In this document: positions 62,478-64,000 of the stretch, piece by piece | How positions within the stretch are numbered: the stretch's first letter is position 1 | Layout of the letters: each line of letters opens with the position of its first letter | Assembly (NCBI RefSeq): GCF_003007675.1 | Contig: NZ_PXNP01000019.1 | Span: 1-64,000, forward strand | From: Marinobacter fuscus | GTDB taxonomy: Bacteria > Pseudomonadota > Gammaproteobacteria > Pseudomonadales > Oleiphilaceae | Reading direction: 5' to 3' | DNA length: 64,000 nt | Made by a program: the position numbers and the translations under genes | The notes under the pieces: generated by a model | What the model saw: the letters and a program-made list of their open reading frames with translations, nothing else | What the model was told of the DNA's origin: nothing | Database searches by the model: none

Positions 62478-64000
62478 CAGACCACCTCCTCGACCCGGTG
62501 TTTGCGGGCCGGAACCAGCCGGATTACCTCATCGAGGGCCAGTTCGCGTTCTTCAAGAAGCGCCCTGATCAGCTCTGCCTGGTCAGGGTGACTGGTGCCC
62601 AGCGGATCCCGTGGCAACAGTTTATGAACGATCACCAGATGGGCCAGCGCCAGGCGCCGCCAGTTATCACCCATCTTCGCGGCTTCCCAGGCCAGGAAAA
62701 CGGCAGAGGTGATGTTGTACAACGCGCTGGCGATCTGGCGTACGTCGGCTTCCTCGGCGTCGGCATCCACCTGCATCAGCGCACGGTCGGCAACTTCATC
62801 AATCAGGTTGGCCAGCAGTGCCATTGAGGCCTCCGGCAAGCCAGCATCGCCAAGCAGGCTGTGCAGGTAGCGTTGCAGCACCGGCAGAGTACCTTCACGA
62901 CGGATAGCGCGGAAAACGTCCAGCGCCACAATGTTGCTGGTTCCCTCCCAGATGGAACCCAGATGGGAATCGCGAAGCACCCGGGCATCGGAGAATTCTT
63001 CGATGTAACCGCAGCCACCACGCACTTCCATACCATCACCAGCAGCCTTGCGGGCATCGCGCGTGGTGCGGAACTTGATCAGCGGTGTCAGGATGCGCAA
63101 CAGCTTAGCGGCGTCGTCATCACCGGCGTCCGCCCGTCGGAGGCAGTCGGCGGTGTGGAACACCATGCTCCGGCCCTGCTCGGCGCTGACCATAATCTTG
63201 ATCAGCTGACGCTCCATCAACGGCAACTCAATCAGGCGCTTGCCGAATGCACTGCGGTTACGGGCGACGAACAGCGCCTCGTTGAGGGACCGCCGCATCA
63301 GCCCGGCAGCACGCACACCGTTGGACAGGCGCGACATGTTGATCATGTCGGTCATATGCTTGAAGCCCTTGCCCTGCTCGCCCACGATGTAGGCTTCGGC
63401 GCCTTCAAGCACGATCTCGCCGCTGGCCATGGAGCGGGTACCCATCTTGTCCTTGAGGCGGATGATGCGGTAGTTGTTGAGGCTGCCATCCGCCAGTTTC
63501 CGCGGGAGCAGGAACAGGGTCAGGCCACGGGTGCCCCGCTCGGCACCGGCCGGACGGGCGAGTACCATGGCCAGGTCGGCATCCGGGTTGGAACAGAACC
63601 ATTTGTCACCGTATAACCGCCAGACGCCGTCCTCAAGACGCGCCTCGGTAATGGTGGCACCAACGTCTGAACCGGCTTCCTGCTCAGTCATGAACATTGC
63701 GCCCTGATACAGTTCACCGAAATCCTGGGATGTCAGCGGCTCGATAAACCGCTCCACCAAAGCGGGGTCACCAAATTTGCGCAGGGTGCGGGTCAGGGAA
63801 TCGGTCATGCTGACCGGGCACATCAGCCCGAACTCAGCCTGCACAAACAGATAGGTCAGGCTGTATTTAACAATCGGCGGCAGCCGTTCTGGCCAGTCAA
63901 ACACGCCAGCCCGGTGCGACATGGCCGCCAACCCGAATTCAGCCAGTGCGTATTCCTCCAGGCGCTGGTAGGCCGGGTGTTTCTCGAGTCGCTGGGACTC
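62477..64000 (-). CDS. AidB-like acyl-CoA dehydrogenase (cut by window end)
   Basis: 507 residues are visible and the frame is still open at base 64000, so the N-terminus lies outside. It belongs to the AidB-like branch of acyl-CoA dehydrogenases: MFMTEQEAGSDVGATITEA, DKWFCSNPDADLAMV, FGKRLIELPLMERQLIKIM, the RGGCGYIEEFSDARVLRDSHLGSIWEGTSN region, and a ~150-residue C-terminal helical domain. The Arg/Glu/Trp segment LGSIWEGTSNI keeps the dehydrogenase base (Glu). It may oxidise an acyl-CoA or, as proposed for AidB, act in a stress response; the CaiB partner favours metabolism. Confidence 0.87.
   Translation of the reverse strand, partial: ESQRLEKHPAYQRLEEYALAEFGLAAMSHRAGVFDWPERLPPIVKYSLTYLFVQAEFGLMCPVSMTDSLTRTLRKFGDPALVERFIEPLTSQDFGELYQGAMFMTEQEAGSDVGATITEARLEDGVWRLYGDKWFCSNPDADLAMVLARPAGAERGTRGLTLFLLPRKLADGSLNNYRIIRLKDKMGTRSMASGEIVLEGAEAYIVGEQGKGFKHMTDMINMSRLSNGVRAAGLMRRSLNEALFVARNRSAFGKRLIELPLMERQLIKIMVSAEQGRSMVFHTADCLRRADAGDDDAAKLLRILTPLIKFRTTRDARKAAGDGMEVRGGCGYIEEFSDARVLRDSHLGSIWEGTSNIVALDVFRAIRREGTLPVLQRYLHSLLGDAGLPEASMALLANLIDEVADRALMQVDADAEEADVRQIASALYNITSAVFLAWEAAKMGDNWRRLALAHLVIVHKLLPRDPLGTSHPDQAELIRALLEERELALDEVIRLVPARKHRVEEVV

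Noticed and set aside
62861..63616. A 251-codon plus-strand frame opposite the AidB-like dehydrogenase
   Set aside because: Shadow of a well-supported gene.
1..64000. CRISPR array, tRNA, rRNA or origin of replication
   Set aside because: No regularly spaced repeats, no tRNA-like cloverleaf and no rRNA or iteron pattern were noticed when reading both strands.

Overview
The window looks like an accessory, strongly catabolic stretch of a marine gammaproteobacterium, most probably Marinobacter or a close relative. This is inferred from moderate GC, the style of the ETF, ETF-QO, LysR and porin proteins, and the large number of TRAP transporters and acyl-CoA genes. Nothing here is a ribosomal or other housekeeping marker, so the genus call is inference. 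Almost every gene belongs to organic-acid uptake, CoA activation, acyl-CoA oxidation or mobile DNA.

Layout. 1-795: 3' part of an IS5-like transposase beside the last ~45 codons of a broken enoyl-CoA hydratase. 876-13345 (minus): a possible single ~12.5 kb transcription unit. It opens with an itaconate/citramalyl-CoA module (itaconyl/mesaconyl-C4-CoA hydratase, acyl-CoA dehydrogenase, CaiB CoA-transferase, citramalyl-CoA lyase), then an HlyD-MFS efflux pair, an acyl-CoA dehydrogenase, two CoA ligases and an MBL hydrolase. A divergent LysR gene (13506) faces it. 14435-22587 (minus): enoyl-CoA hydratase, a pair of acyl-CoA dehydrogenases, and a TRAP transporter with two paralogous binding proteins flanking a thioesterase. 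About 22689-24770: a group II intron downstream of a terminator. 24816-37289 (minus): a ten-gene operon with CoA ligase, enoyl-CoA hydratase, alpha-methylacyl-CoA racemase, mesaconyl-CoA C1-C4 transferase, MaoC hydratase, SDR, methylsuccinyl-CoA dehydrogenase, SCP-x thiolase, an HMG-CoA-synthase/DUF35 fusion and an acyl-CoA dehydrogenase; a LysR gene is divergent. 38763-43755 (plus): DcaP-like porin, etfB-etfA, ETF-QO and a small protein. 44040-50063 (plus): a Liv-type ABC importer plus a CoA ligase. 50074-55596 (minus): flavin reductase, muconolactone isomerase, 4-methylmuconolactone methylisomerase, 3-oxoacid CoA-transferase A/B, TRAP QM permease and an MBL hydrolase, with a divergent TRAP binding protein and a LysR gene. 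57990-61126: a TRAP binding-protein remnant split by a complete IS66-type element. 61221-64000 (minus): CaiB transferase and AidB-like dehydrogenase.

How it may work together. The separate blocks join into one route that I did not expect to find complete. Methylmuconolactone enters the 50-56 kb block and becomes 4-methyl-3-oxoadipate and its CoA ester. Thiolysis of that ester would give acetyl-CoA and 2-methylsuccinyl-CoA with the CoA next to the methyl-bearing carbon. The 24-37 kb operon encodes the enzyme for exactly that isomer (methylsuccinyl-CoA dehydrogenase), a plausible epimerase (racemase) and the mesaconyl-CoA isomerase. The 9-13 kb operon encodes the mesaconyl-C4-CoA hydratase-type enzyme and citramalyl-CoA lyase that finish to acetyl-CoA and pyruvate. 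Local etfBA and ETF-QO would drain the dehydrogenase electrons to quinone. The individual enzyme calls are supported by motifs; the joined pathway is inference. No ring-cleavage dioxygenase, muconate cycloisomerase or alpha/beta-hydrolase enol-lactonase is present in the window.
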